Source: Cinnamomum chago (Eukaryota > Streptophyta > Magnoliopsida > Laurales > Lauraceae). Taken from it: a stretch of DNA of 64,000 nt. Below, piece after piece: positions 45,230 through 56,773 of the stretch. The first letter of the stretch is position 1. Each line of letters starts with the position of its first letter. The position numbers and the translations under genes are program-made. Below the pieces are notes generated by a model. It had not been told where the DNA came from and searched no databases. It worked only from the letters and a program-made list of their open reading frames with translations. Location: NCBI GenBank assembly GCA_038049695.1, contig CP142461.1, positions 32,433,001 to 32,497,000 on the forward strand. Reading direction: 5' to 3'.

Positions 45230-48200
45230 TGTAACGCCCCAATTCCGGATACCAAGAAGGTCGTCGGAATACCCGAAGTTGGCGCGCTACTTCCCGGAAA
45301 ATCCGAGAACTTCCAAGATCGTAGATCCGCAGTGAGGTCCAATTTAAAACTTTCGAACAATATAAACTCAATGGTTAAATTGCGGAAGCATAAGAAGTAA
45401 AGCGGAAGCAATAGGTATCAATATATATCAAATGTGAGCAGAATCATAGTCTAGTTCAAAGCTGTTAATTGTTAAGAGCAAAAGGTAATTACATTTTTGA
45501 TAACTACCCAGCTCACTACAAAATTTCACTCAAAAGCCCAAACAAAATAGCGCTCAAAGCCCTGGTAACGGCTCTCCACCCTCCGGCTCGACTTTCGGGT
45601 CGGCCGGGCCCCATCCGTAATCTCCGACGACAGGCGCCTCTACGAGCGCGAGCGTGTCCTCAGCAAATTCGGGGTCAAGGCCTAAGCACCAAAGATGGGT
45701 CAGATCTAAAGATCTGGCAAGTCACAGTATGCAAGTAACATAGGACATATAAATCAAAAGAGTAAAGATATGTATGTAAATTAAGGAGTAACAAGGTAAA
45801 TAATCTAGGCAGTTGAGCAAGATAAGCATAAAGAATCAGGATAAATATACAACATCTAATCTACGATAAAATGACACATTCACACGAGCTGGAATACCGC
45901 GGGATATTATGCCGCGGCCCTCCCATACTGAACACAGTTGCGGCGGAGAATCTCACCAGTGCTGGGGATTACTAATCCCGTAAATCACTCAATCATCTCA
46001 TACACTCATCACTCAAAGACCGGACCCGGTAGCACACCGTTCATCTTAACAACATAGCTCATCAAGATAGCTCCTCAACACTCATAATAGCTCCTACCGG
46101 GGATGAATGTCTATGCGGACTCAAGAATAACTCTAAGGGTCTGTGTCTGTCTAGGCTTTGGCTTGCGTGAACAAGGTCCTAACCGAGTCTCTAAGAGGTT
46201 CAACTATCAATCAGTTCATGGATTACAATCCACGTCCAAGCCCACTCGTTGGATCCATACCAAGGCCCATCAACACATGGCCTAGTCTAAAACAGTCCAA
46301 ACGAGGCATCATATCCATTTCTACTAATAAACATCTCATTCTCGACCATCATGAGTTATAATCCCAGTATAAATTGCCTCTCCAATCTAAGGGTACACAT
46401 ATCCATACTTAGGCCCAATAAGGGCCCGCCTAGCCACAGACAAGGGTCAGTGTTCTTCAAATCATACTATCGGGTCACCTCTAGATATCATAGGTTCATG
46501 TCATCCATTTCCATTAATTAACAGTTATAAGCTACACTAAGGATATAAGAGTAACAGTAAATGAGAAAAGTGAAGTATGAACTTCAATATGAGAATCAAT
46601 AGGGAAATACAATAGTCCAATCCAAGAAAATGGACCACATTCAGGTCCAGGCCCATCTCAGGTAATTTGATACCTAAATGAGGTCTCAGATGCCAAGGGA
46701 TGCTGTGTTTGGTGCTCCTGATGTTACGGGCATCATTGACAACGTTTATGGATCGAATCATCTACGATTAAACAACCAAAACCCTACTTGGTGGTCCCCA
46801 CGAGTCAAGATTGAGCCACACCGTTGACTCGAGCTTGACACATCAATAAATGTCCATTTGGATGGTCAATGGGCTCCACAGATGATCACAACTCCAAACT
46901 ACTGAAAACTGGAAAATCACTGGTCCCAATATGTTCGGTCGACTTGGCCAAGGCTCGGTCGACCGGGTACACAGGGGGTTGACTCCCAAGTCGACCTGGT
47001 GCAGTGTGCTCGGTCGACCTCCTGGCCTGGTCGGTCGACCGAGTGCACTGGAAAGCTGGGTCAGGCCTCCTGGAAGACTTAATATACTCTCAGGAAATTC
47101 CTGTGTGTCCGGTCGACCTCCTGGCCTGGGCGGTCGACCGCATACACCAAAAGCCCTGGAAGAAGTGATGTCCCAGTTCCCAGCTGCTTCCTACTGCAAT
47201 TCCTGTGTGCTCGGTTGACCTGGAGCAGGGCTCGGTCGACCTGGCACACAGGATGTTTGGGTTTCAGGAAAATTCCATTCCTAGTTATTTTCTGCAGAAA
47301 TCAGTGTGCTCGGTCGACCTGGCACAGGGCCCGGTCGACTGGGTACACTGGAATTTCAGTTCTGTAGGAAAAACAGGGAAAATAACTGAGACTGAGTTTT
47401 TCCAGATTTCAGTGTGCTCGGTCGACCAGGCACACGTAGATTTACAGAAACTGGGTTTTCAGGGTTTTATCTTTTTAACCCGTTTTTCCACCAAACTTCC
47501 TCCAATCACTCTCAAACATCACCAAATCAAAGGAAAACCCAAAAACACTACAATGCACCATCACCCAACACCAACTAGGCCCATTGATCTTCCAAATGGG
47601 GTGAAACCCATCCATCAATGCCAACCATCCATCTAAACTAAGCTCAAGGTAAAACTAGCACAAGTTATTGACTGAATTGAGAAATACAGAATCAAATAAA
47701 CAGGAACATACAACCTATGTTAAGTAAGTATATTGAACTTGCCTTTGTTTGGAATAGAAGGTTGTAGAGAGAGAGAGAAGAGAAGAAACAAGCTAATCCA
47801 AGAAGATGAAGATAATGACCCAGCTGCTAGAGCCTTTCTCCAACACAACAGCAGCTCAATCCTAAGTCTAGAAGAGAAATGAGAGAGAGGAAGAAGAGGG
47901 AAATGGAAGAGTGAATAGTAGCTAGGTTACATTGGGAAATGAGCTATATTTATAGGATTTGGGGGTTGGCTAAGGTCTGAAATGCCCTTTGAGGTTGTAT
48001 AGAATTAGGGTTAGGGTTGGGGGCAAATAGGTCTTTAGGTGGGAAGGTTCTAGAAATGTGTTTTTTAGGAATAACCCCCTATAGTTAACTCTAATCCCTA
48101 GCTAGGGCCTCCCCTCACTAATTAACCCTAGAATTACACAAGACTCCCTATAACCCTAATACTAATACATCTAGACTAGTCTAACACAAACTTAGGAAAA

Positions 48201-48309
48201 TATATCTAATTACCCTCACTAACCCACTAATTAGTATAATTAGCTAATAATCAATATTAATTAGAAATCAAATATCAATTTGAGGGCCCACAAGGGGTGG
48301 GGCCTCACA
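45230..48309 (-). mobile_element. Solo LTR inserted in the RING gene, minus orientation
   Basis: Plus-strand ends are TGTAACGCCCC and GGGGCCTCACA. On the minus strand it reads TGTGAGGCCCC...GGGGCGTTACA. The flanks TCCTT (45225-45229) and CCCTT (48310-48314) are a 5-bp TSD with one mismatch. The minus strand has a TATA-like CCTATAAATATAG at 47956-47944 and then CTTCATCTTCTTGG, the same layout as the solo LTR at 41200-43545. Both also have the palindrome-rich zone, so they are relatives in opposite orientations. No coding and no paired LTR are present. Confidence 0.8.
46936..47427. repeat. Regular array of CGGTCGACC palindromes
   Basis: Eleven copies or close variants of CGGTCGACC start at 46936, 46956, 47011, 47032, 47110, 47131, 47212, 47233, 47311, 47332 and 47419, with a partial at 46989. 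They form pairs 20-21 bp apart, and successive pairs start 75, 99, 102, 99 and 108 bp apart. The context is often TGTGCTCGGTCGACCTGG. The core GGTCGACC is self-complementary. The array lies in the transcribed-side leader region of the LTR. Diverged copies occur in the other solo LTR from 41982. Confidence 0.85.
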
Positions 48310-48748
48310 CCCTTCTTGTTATGCTGTTAAACATTGCGATGGTATAGTCACTCCACTTTGAAACGTCCTTAAATCAAGGAATTGTCTTGCTCTAAAATGC
48401 GATGGCATGGTCAAGGCATTAAATGCTAGGGACTCATCTGACCACCTTGGTATGAGGGACTCATTTGATTGTCTTGCAATGTTATCAAATGCGTGTGATT
48501 GTATAGTTGCACCATCTTCAAATGTTGTATTCTTGCACTTCTAGACATCTGTGACTGTGCTTGAATGGCCAATCCATCCAATATTAGTGTCTCGTCTAAT
48601 TGTCTTGAGATGCTAAAATCTCGTCTGCTACCCACTGTAATAGGCATTGTTGTTGTTTAGACTTTAAAAGTAAGACTATGTTGTATTTGTATCTGCCATG
48701 AATGATTAACCATTAAAACATTTATCTCCTTAAGAAAAGACATTTAAG
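48310..48748 (-). pseudogene. Upstream part of the broken RING gene, with internal repeats
   Basis: Minus-strand translations give related peptide units in shifting frames: RQLDETLILDG, IARQSNESLIPRWSDESLAF, TIQSHAF, TIPSQC and SKWSDYTIAMFNSITRR. They look like a degenerate tandem repeat of the kind [R/K]W-S-D/E...-I-x-F-N-x-I. Stops and frame changes interrupt them. The last unit joins in frame with the RING exon at 45229 if the LTR is removed. An L1 LINE is inserted at the upstream end (48748). The protein family of the repeats is not recognised. Confidence 0.5.
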
Positions 48749-51700
48749 AGATTTTAGTGATTGGATTATCATCATGATCTTTTTGACTTGCCTTTGAGAG
48801 GAGCAGATTTCACTTGGTCTAACCTGCAAATTAATCCAGTGATGAGCAGGTTGGATCGATTTTTAGGGCATGTTTGTGTAACACTTTTCCACGAAAAAGT
48901 GGAGGGTTTTCCTTGAAAAATCCATTTTTCCGGCATTTGGTGCGGAACAATTCTGCGGAAATGCTTTCCTGCCTCGTCAGCATTTTCCTTGATAATTGTG
49001 CAAATGGATTTCCTGTGGGGGGTATGGGAAATGGGTTTCTTCGAAAAATTTCTCCCTCTTTTCCTCATTCTTGTCTATTTCAACCCAAAACCCTATAACT
49101 CTTTCATTATTTATTTATTTATATAAATTATTATTTAATATTAAATAAATAATATACATGTTATGTTATTTTTCTTCAAAAAATTATATCACCAATTAAG
49201 AAATTTTGATTTTCTATAAGGAATCCACAACTGCACCAAACAACATCTTCACCAATTTAATGAGGAAACTCTTTTTGCACCAAACATGAATTTCTAAATT
49301 CTACGAAAATCCTTTTTCAAGGTTTTCATTTCTATGGAATTTGCTGACGTGACAATTTCCTCTTTCCGCGGAAAGGGTGTGTACACAAACGTGCCCTTAG
49401 TGTCAATAGATTGGCTAGAGATATTTTCTGATGTTTCTCAGAAAATCTTGCCACTTCCCATTTCAGATCATTGTCCTTTATTACTGGAAACAGGTCTAGA
49501 AGATTGGGTTCCTCCTCCTTTTTGATTTGAGTCATTGTGGCTCTCTGAAAAAGGTTTTGAGGATAGTGTTAGAATTTGGTGGAAAGATATATCTGTAGAG
49601 GGGTGGATGGGTTATCAGTTATCTCAAGAATTTAAATTTCTGAAAAAGAAGATACAAGAATGGCGAAAGAATGTTTTTGGTAATTCTTTGCTGCGTAAGT
49701 TGCAGTTGCTTGCTGATATTCAGGTTTTAGATGAAAAGGAAGAAGCAAGAGCTTTTTAAGAGGTGGACCGGTTAGGAAGACAGTCATATCAAGAGGACTT
49801 CCAAAGGCTGATTTTTCAAGAAGAAATTAAATCGATCAAGAAATAAATGGTTGGAAGTGGGTGATTGTAATACAAATTTTTTTCACACGGTTGCCAGTGC
49901 TCGCTGTCGTGTAAACATGATTAACTCTATTATTGCTAGGGGAAAATTGTGGGATAAAAAAGTTGACATAGAAAGTGAAATGATTTCTTTTTACCAGAGG
50001 TTATACACTGCTGATAGTAGCGCGAGACCTAAGATGGATGGAATTCCTGTTAGACAACTTTCTTCTTCCAATGCTTCATCTCTAGAAGCTAATTTTTTTA
50101 AAGAGGAAATCAAAGACGCTGTGTTTGGTTGTGGTGGGGATCGTGCACCTGGTTCGGATGGTTTTCCTATTATATTCTTTCAGCATTTTTGGGATCTTCT
50201 AGAAGTTGATTTGCTTATTTTCTTTAATGAATTCCATAAGAATGGAGGTATAACATGGGAGTTGGGTGCAAGGTTAAATCTCTATCAAGGATTACTTGCC
50301 CATTAACTTGATTGGTGGTTTGTATAAGATTCTAGCAACAGTCCTTGCTAATCGTCTTCGAAGGGTGTTGCTAGAGATTATTTCTGATATTCAAGGTGCT
50401 TTTGTTGATGGTCGTCAAATTCTTGATAGTGTGCTAATAGCTCATGAGTGCATAGATTCAAGGAATCGACAGCAACAACCAGGTTTGGTTTGCAAGTTGG
50501 ATTTTGAAAAGACGTATGATATGGTGGATTGGGGATTTCTCCAATATATGATGGAGCACATGGGGTTTGGAGTGAAATGGCAAAAATGGATCTACAGTTG
50601 TATTTCTTCTGCTCATTTTTCAATTTTGCTGAATGGTTCTCCTAAAGGCTATTTCAAGAGTTCTATAGGTCTGCGGCAAGGAGATCCTTTATCTCATATG
50701 TTATTTGTTGTTGTGGCAGATGCTTTGCATGCTTTGATGGAAAGAGCCAACCTAACAGGTTTAATTTTAGGTTTTTCTGTTGAAAATTATGATCATGAGG
50801 TAACTCATTTACAATTTGCAGATGATACTATTATTTTTTGTGATGCTTCTCCGGTCCAAATTGATACTTTAAAATATTTGTTGAAATGGTTTGAGCTATT
50901 ATCTGGGCTGAAGATTAACTACAAAAAGTGTGAACTGATTGGTGCTCGGGTGGTGGATAGTCTTCTTGACTCTGTAGCTAATGCTTTTGGTTGTAAAGTT
51001 GGGAAGTTCCCTTCTAAATATTTTGGGGTGCCTTTATGTTTGGGGCTTCCGAAGAAAAGCTTGTGGGACTTGGTGGTTGAGCGTATTGATAAAAAGCTTA
51101 GTTCTTGGAAGAGGAGGTATTTGTCTTTGGGAGGACGCATTACTTTAATAAAGTCTGTTCTTTCCAGTATTCCAATTTACTATTTGGCTTGTTTCAAATG
51201 TCCTCAAATTGTGTTTCGGCGGATTGAAAAATTCTAGCGTGACTTTCTTTGGGATGATGCTGTAGAGAAAAGAAAATATCATTTGGTTCGATGGGAAATT
51301 GTGTGTTCTGCTATTTCTCAAGGTGGTTTGGGTATCCGTTCAATTGAGAAAGTCAATAAAGCACTTCTTGGGAAGTGGTTATGGAGGGTGGGAGAACTTG
51401 ATGGAGGTTTGTGGAGACAAATTTTGATTCGTAAATATCAATTGGGTAATGAAGGATGGTGTGTGCAGAATAAGGATTATAAGAATTCGGGTTTATGGAA
51501 ATCTATTCTTTCTATTAAGGCTGATTTTGATTTATGAATCCGGTATAGGGTTCATGATGGCCAGCGGGTTAGCTTTTGGCTTGTTGAATGGTGTGGGCAA
51601 AATGTGTTGAATCATCTCTTTCCTAGTCTTTATTTATTGGACAGAAGGTCTAAAGGGACTATTGATGATCATTTGTCTTTTGTAGGAGATCGTTTGTCTT

Positions 51701-52982
51701 GGGATTTCTGTTTTCGAAGGCACTTTGCTGATGGAGAAATTTCTGACTTTACCAGCTTGCTTGGTATGCTGGATAAGTTTTATTTATCAGTTGGGAGAGG
51801 AGATAAAATGGTTTGGAAGCCTTATGTTAAAGGTAATTTTTCTATCAAGTCTTTTTTTAATAGCTTGACTGAAGTTTTGATAGAGTGATTGGTTGGCACA
51901 GTTTTTGGGATCCTTCCGTTCGTCCAAGAGTTTTAGCTTTTTACTAGATTGCTAGATGGCATAAAATTTTGACTATTGACAAGCTTTGTCGACGAAATCA
52001 TATTATATTTAATGGGTGCCCTATGGGTTTACAAGATGAGGAGTCGGTGCATCATTTGATGATCCATTGTCATTTTGCTTATAAAGTGTGGATCATTATT
52101 CTTGACATGTTTGTTATGCAGTGGGTCATGCCTAGGGAAGTTGATGACCTTTTTCATCAATGGTGATTTGGGTGCAAGTATATTCGTGGCAAAATCTTAT
52201 GGAAATTAGTTTTGTATGCTACACTATGGAAGCTTTGGTTGGAGAGGAATGATAGATTATTAAGGAATAGGAGTAGTTCTGTGGATGTGGTTGTTCGGTC
52301 TGTTGTTCAGTCTGTTTCGGAGTGGGTACGGACTAAACAGGAGTTTCAAGGTGTTGATCTGAGTGATCTCAATATTTCTTTGGTAGATGTTTTGAGAGGA
52401 GTTTGGAAGGCTAATCATGTGAAAAGAGTGCTTTGGTTGAATCCTCCGTGGGGTGTTCTAAAGCTAAATTTTGATGGAAGTTTTGTTCATTCTCTTAAAA
52501 GAGGTGGAATTGAGGGTGTTATTAGAGATTGGTTTGGTGTGGTTGTTCGTAACTATTCAGGACCTTTGGATTCGATTAATGCTAATGAACCTGAACTTTT
52601 TGTTCTTTTGATTGGATGCCATGAGTTGCATAGGATGGGATGTATCACTATTATTCTTGAAGGCGATTCTTTTTTAGTTATTCAGCGGTGTTCTGGTAAG
52701 TCGTCTTTTCCATGGAAGTTAGCAGATTGGGTGGAGGAGGTGCATGATATTTCTATTCATTTGGGTGCTTGCTTCAATCATATTTTAGGAGGCGCTATTG
52801 TCTTGGCAGATGCTCTTGCAAAGGAGGGAGTTTTTCTTTCATCTCTTAATTTTGATGTATAGTATCATTTTGTCTTGTAGTCTTCTTTTTTGGAATCTTG
52901 TGTGAGCTGGCTTGTTTGTGGCTTTGTCCTGTTTTGTTACCTTTTTGGCTTCTTAATAAAACTTTATTGTTATAAAAAAAAG
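48749..52982 (+). pseudogene. L1-type LINE with RNase H domain, 5'-truncated and decayed
   Basis: It begins within the C-terminal part of the APE endonuclease (TWSNLQINPVMSRLDRFL, then SDHCPL after a nested MITE). It continues into reverse transcriptase (KLDFEKTYDMVDW, GLRQGDPLS and the catalytic LQFADD), a connection region with GGLGIRSIEKVNKALLGKW, a zinc-knuckle-like region (HHLMIHCHFAYKVW), and an RNase H domain (LKLNFDGSF, EGDSFLVIQ, ADALAKEG) ending at 52861. There is a poly-A end at about 52974-52981 and a 10-bp TSD GACATTTAAG (48739-48748, 52983-52992). At least six stops, one frame change near 50260-50300 and a small deletion make it inactive. C-terminal RNase H is typical of plant L1 elements. 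Confidence 0.9.
48866..49396. mobile_element. PIF/Harbinger-like MITE nested in the LINE endonuclease
   Basis: Ends GGGCATGTTTGTGTAACACT and, reversed, GGGCACGTTTGTGTACACAC. An exact 3-bp TSD TTA is present (48863-48865, 49397-49399). Deleting the element and one TTA restores the LINE reading frame (RFL then VSIDWLEIF), proving insertion into the element. The 531-bp interior is noncoding, with repeated TTTCC/GGAAA words. Confidence 0.9.
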
Positions 52983-52992
52983 GACATTTAAG

Positions 52993-53599
52993 TTACACTA
53001 TATAATAATATGATTTCACTATATCTATGATGAAAAGAAGCTTGATTTTGTTGTATCTGCAGCAAAAGAATTAAAAAATTGTATTTACTTTTTATGAATG
53101 GTATTTCGTCCCTTTTTCTGGGTTTTAGTTTGGGAGCCCTCCAATTTTGAAACTCTTTGATACTTAAAAGGGTGCTATCCATGTTAGGATTCTCATAATT
53201 TTTTTTTCAGAGTTTCTAAATGCCTATGTGAGGCCTAACTTTTGCTAATAATTGCATGGCTCACAAGATAAACAGGATGAATCATGCACCCATGTAATTT
53301 TGACAAAGAGAATATTATCATGCATAGCTTTTCCTCTGGATAGGACTGCAAACAGATTAGGGTTGTGGCTGGTTTCAGATCCTTCTTTGCTTTTATATTT
53401 GTGGTGGTCAGTTGACCCCTTAATGAACTGGTTAATTTATATGGTGTCTCTCAGTTTTCATCAATATATGGAGCCTTTTCTTGTACACCTACTAATAATA
53501 AGGTGACGGTCCACAAATCTATCCGAGTTAATAATAGTCATGTCAGGTTTGTCGCTTGGTTTGGGGTGTCGTCAGGTCAATGGTATGTTGGTGGGTAAA
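52993..53599. other. Unassigned sequence upstream of the RING remnant
   Basis: This is the host sequence that was contiguous with 48748 before the LINE inserted. One plus-strand frame of 84 codons (53252-53506) has no recognisable domain. No further RING-gene exon could be identified with confidence. Confidence 0.4.
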
Positions 53600-53612
53600 G
53601 TTCTATAAAATA

Positions 53613-53804
53613 AGGCCCAAAGGTGTAGCTCAGTTCGCTTAGGACTATAGTTTGCACCCGGAGATTTTAGGTTCGAAAGTGTGGTACCACCACACTAGTA
53701 TTACATGGGAGTTTACTCAGCTTTCCTTTGCGCCCAAAGGGATTAGTCCAGCCCAAAGGGTTAAGAACCCTCCGATAGCAAAACACAAAAAAAAAAAAAA
53801 AAAG
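53613..53804 (+). mobile_element. tRNA-derived SINE, family 2
   Basis: Box A GTGTAGCTCAGTTCGC and box B GGTTCGAAAGT. It ends GGGTTAAGAACCCTCCGATAG and an A17 tract. Flanks GTTCTATAAAATA (53600-53612) and GTCCTATAAAATA (53805-53817) are a 13-bp TSD with one mismatch. It is the second copy of the SINE at 10083-10257. Confidence 0.85.
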
Positions 53805-53817
53805 GTCCTATAAAATA

Positions 53818-56498
53818 GAGCCATATCAGTTTCAAATCCAAAAAAAATTAACCAGGTCTAGATTTGGGACTTAGTTCACCATAGACGCAGCCGCTTACTT
53901 CCCTAAAATTATATTTAGTAGTAATTAATATTTAAGATCTACAGTTACCACCTTAATAGCTTTTACATTCAAGTCTGACTCATTTTTCTTCTTTATAGTG
54001 TGGTATTTGTTTCATATTGTTTTGGGCTATGGACCTAGGATCATTTAGGTGAGACTTAGCTAATTCAAATCAGTACAAGAAATTCAACTTAGAAACCATG
54101 TGGAAAAAACACAAGAATAATTACAGTTCCAGAAAGAAAGAGAGAAAGAGGGACTTGAAAGCATGTTGAATAAAAATATTTTCATGCTTTTACAATCCCA
54201 AATATCAAACTGGTATTAACAGATTCTAGAGATATAGCCACCATAGAATGCACCCCTTATGTTATTAATCTTCCATTTGGGAAAAAAATAAATAAAAAAA
54301 TACTATGATACAAGGTACTAAACTTGGAAAAATTGCAAATTCATAGGACATTTACAATTTTAGCAAGAAAGAGAAGGCTATTCCAATGTAGACTCAAACA
54401 TATGAATGAAGTTTGGATGACACACTTGGATGCAAGTTGAAAACATAGATTGTTGATATCAGTCACTTTGTTAGTTGACTGTAACTCAAAATTTAATTTC
54501 ACAAATCTACTGTTTCCCTCCTCTGATACAAGAAACCGTTGCAACAAATACAATTTTATTGTCTGTTGTGCAATTCTTAATTCCTTTTATCATCATTTGA
54601 TTTGTATAAGAAAAGCTAGAAGATGTTTAGAAACTAACTGGTGGGAAGAAAGATAAAAATTCATCAGATCAAATAATGAAAAGCTGTTTTGGGGTTTTTC
54701 TGACTATGATGAGAAGAACCCAGAATCAGGTTTCATGTGCTGGGACCATTGACCTTTTGGTGGGTTGAGGTCTACCAGAAACAAAATCGTGACGCCCGTG
54801 GGCCAAAGCGTACAATAGCATATATGAGAATGGAGTGGGGTGTTACAGATGATGAAAAGAAGCCAAAACTAATGGGTGTTCTACAATCATATTATGGAAA
54901 TGTATGAGGTGCCCTCTCCTCCAAGGAATAAGAAAGAGAAGAATTAATTAAAAAGAGGAGTTGAGGAGTTGGCATTCTTATTCTCTTGGGAAGGAAGAAT
55001 GTTTGAAATTCATTCAAAACACAGGCATTAAATTTCTTCCTCTTGGAGGTTTGCATTTCTCACCTAACCCTCTTTAACAGAACCCATTTATAAAATATCC
55101 AGACCAATCACTCAATAGAGCCCACTTATAAAATATTCAAACCAACCACAATAAATAGCATCTTGGTTTATGGGGCCTTATCAGTAGATTGATTATTATA
55201 ACCAAATCTAAAATTTGCATAATTTGATGGTGGGAGAGAGATTCATGACACTCCTCAATGGGGGCTACATAAAATTCAAGTTGCTAAAACTCATTGAACC
55301 AAAGTCTGATTAAGGTAGAGATTGGCTTGATTCTAATTTTTATACTCAGGTCCACTAATGGATTTATAGCATTTCTCAATGGCAACAATAAAGAAAATCC
55401 ATTGGTGGGGCCTTCTTATAAAAAAAAAACCCATTTTTTCATAAGTGGGCCTCACATAGAAGCATCACACATTTCTCATTAGTTTCAAAATAAATGCAAC
55501 TTGGTATTGCTTCCATCTTTTAAGAGGATTTCAAGGAATGGCAATTATTTAAGACAACTACATAGCTTATTTTGACTGGATGTTTCTGGGGAGCAAAAAT
55601 GCCCCTTTTTGAAGGGGGTACTTTGTAGAATTCCTCATAAGAAATACACAGGACAATAAAAATGATCAATTGTACCTGTAAATTCCAGAAGCCTTTTTTT
55701 TAAAAAAAAATCAGTAACAAGACTTATTAAAAAGAAGGGAACAAATACAGAAATTCAACACCCTAACTGCATTGTTTTTTTTAACATCCAGAAAAGATCA
55801 AAGCAATTAAAATATACCATACATGCATAGGTGGAGCCAGGACATTCGCTTGGGGGGGTGCAATGATGTCCATCAATAATATCAGTAAAATAATTTAGCA
55901 CAAAAAGGCAAGATGTTTGAGAGAAATAAAAAGTTCGAGCAACAACTTTTTGAAAAGAAAAGATATTATATGTGGGAAAACTCTCATGCGCATGGTTCGC
56001 AGGCGCACCGCAGATCTGGATGGTTGCAGAGGTGGGACCCACCTATGAAATTCCTTATGGCGATGTATATATACGGTTCTCATGTGCACCGTGCGTGGGA
56101 GAATATTTTTCATTATATAAGATCAGGCTTCCGACATGGAGATGGAAGCCCGATTAGAAAAAATAAAACAGAAAAATAAGGAAAGACACAAACAGAGAAC
56201 CGACACTGAAGGATCAAGTGGTTCAAGCCATTCTGAATTAGCACATCCTCTCTATCCACCCGTATCTTTGTGAGTTTATCTACAATGTCAAACCTAGGAT
56301 CACAAAACCAATCCCTGTAAAGTGGTTCCTTTACCAGGTAGATTTCGGTACTTCGATTAATGTACAGAAGAAGAAGAAAAGAGAAAAGAGAGGACGCTAA
56401 GAAGAAAGAGAGAAAAATATAGTCATTTGACAAGCATTCAATTTAATCTATAATTCAAATAATAATATGGAATTTACAATGATAATACAAATATACCG
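53818..56498. other. Intergenic between the SINE and the PPR gene
   Basis: AT-rich DNA without a recognisable coding region. Open frames overlap on both strands around 55750-56430 without protein-family features. Confidence 0.5.
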
Positions 56499-56506
56499 CT
56501 TAGGCA

Positions 56507-56616
56507 CTATGATGCACGGATACTTCATAATGGGCAACGTATCGTATCCAATACTTCCCTTTTTACATGTAAAATCCATGTCCCTGCCGTATCTATGCCG
56601 TATCTGGGCATCATAG
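56507..56616. mobile_element. 110-bp hAT-like MITE, GGATAC family
   Basis: Inverted ends CTATGATGCACGGATAC and, reversed, CTATGATGCCCAGATACGG, with an exact 8-bp TSD CTTAGGCA (56499-56506, 56617-56624). It contains several GTATC/GATAC words. It is a short relative of the 358-bp element in PDK intron 3 at 17722-18079. It lies about 160 bp downstream of the PPR stop codon. Confidence 0.85.
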
Positions 56617-56773
56617 CTTAGGCACTTACAAGGGGATGTGATAATATTTGATCATTATAATCTATTTCTGTAAAGAACAGCTTAGTTGAAATCAAATTTT
56701 GTTTCCCCATATCACGAAGGAGATCTTTCTATAATTTTTCTTTTATGACTGATTGCTATAAATCTCACCCATT

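Noticed and set aside
46931-47636. Open frames of 95 and 143 codons with recurring RPPGL/CSVDL-like peptides
   Set aside because: The repetition comes from the CGGTCGACC DNA array; both frames lie inside the solo LTR on the strand opposite its promoter-like elements.
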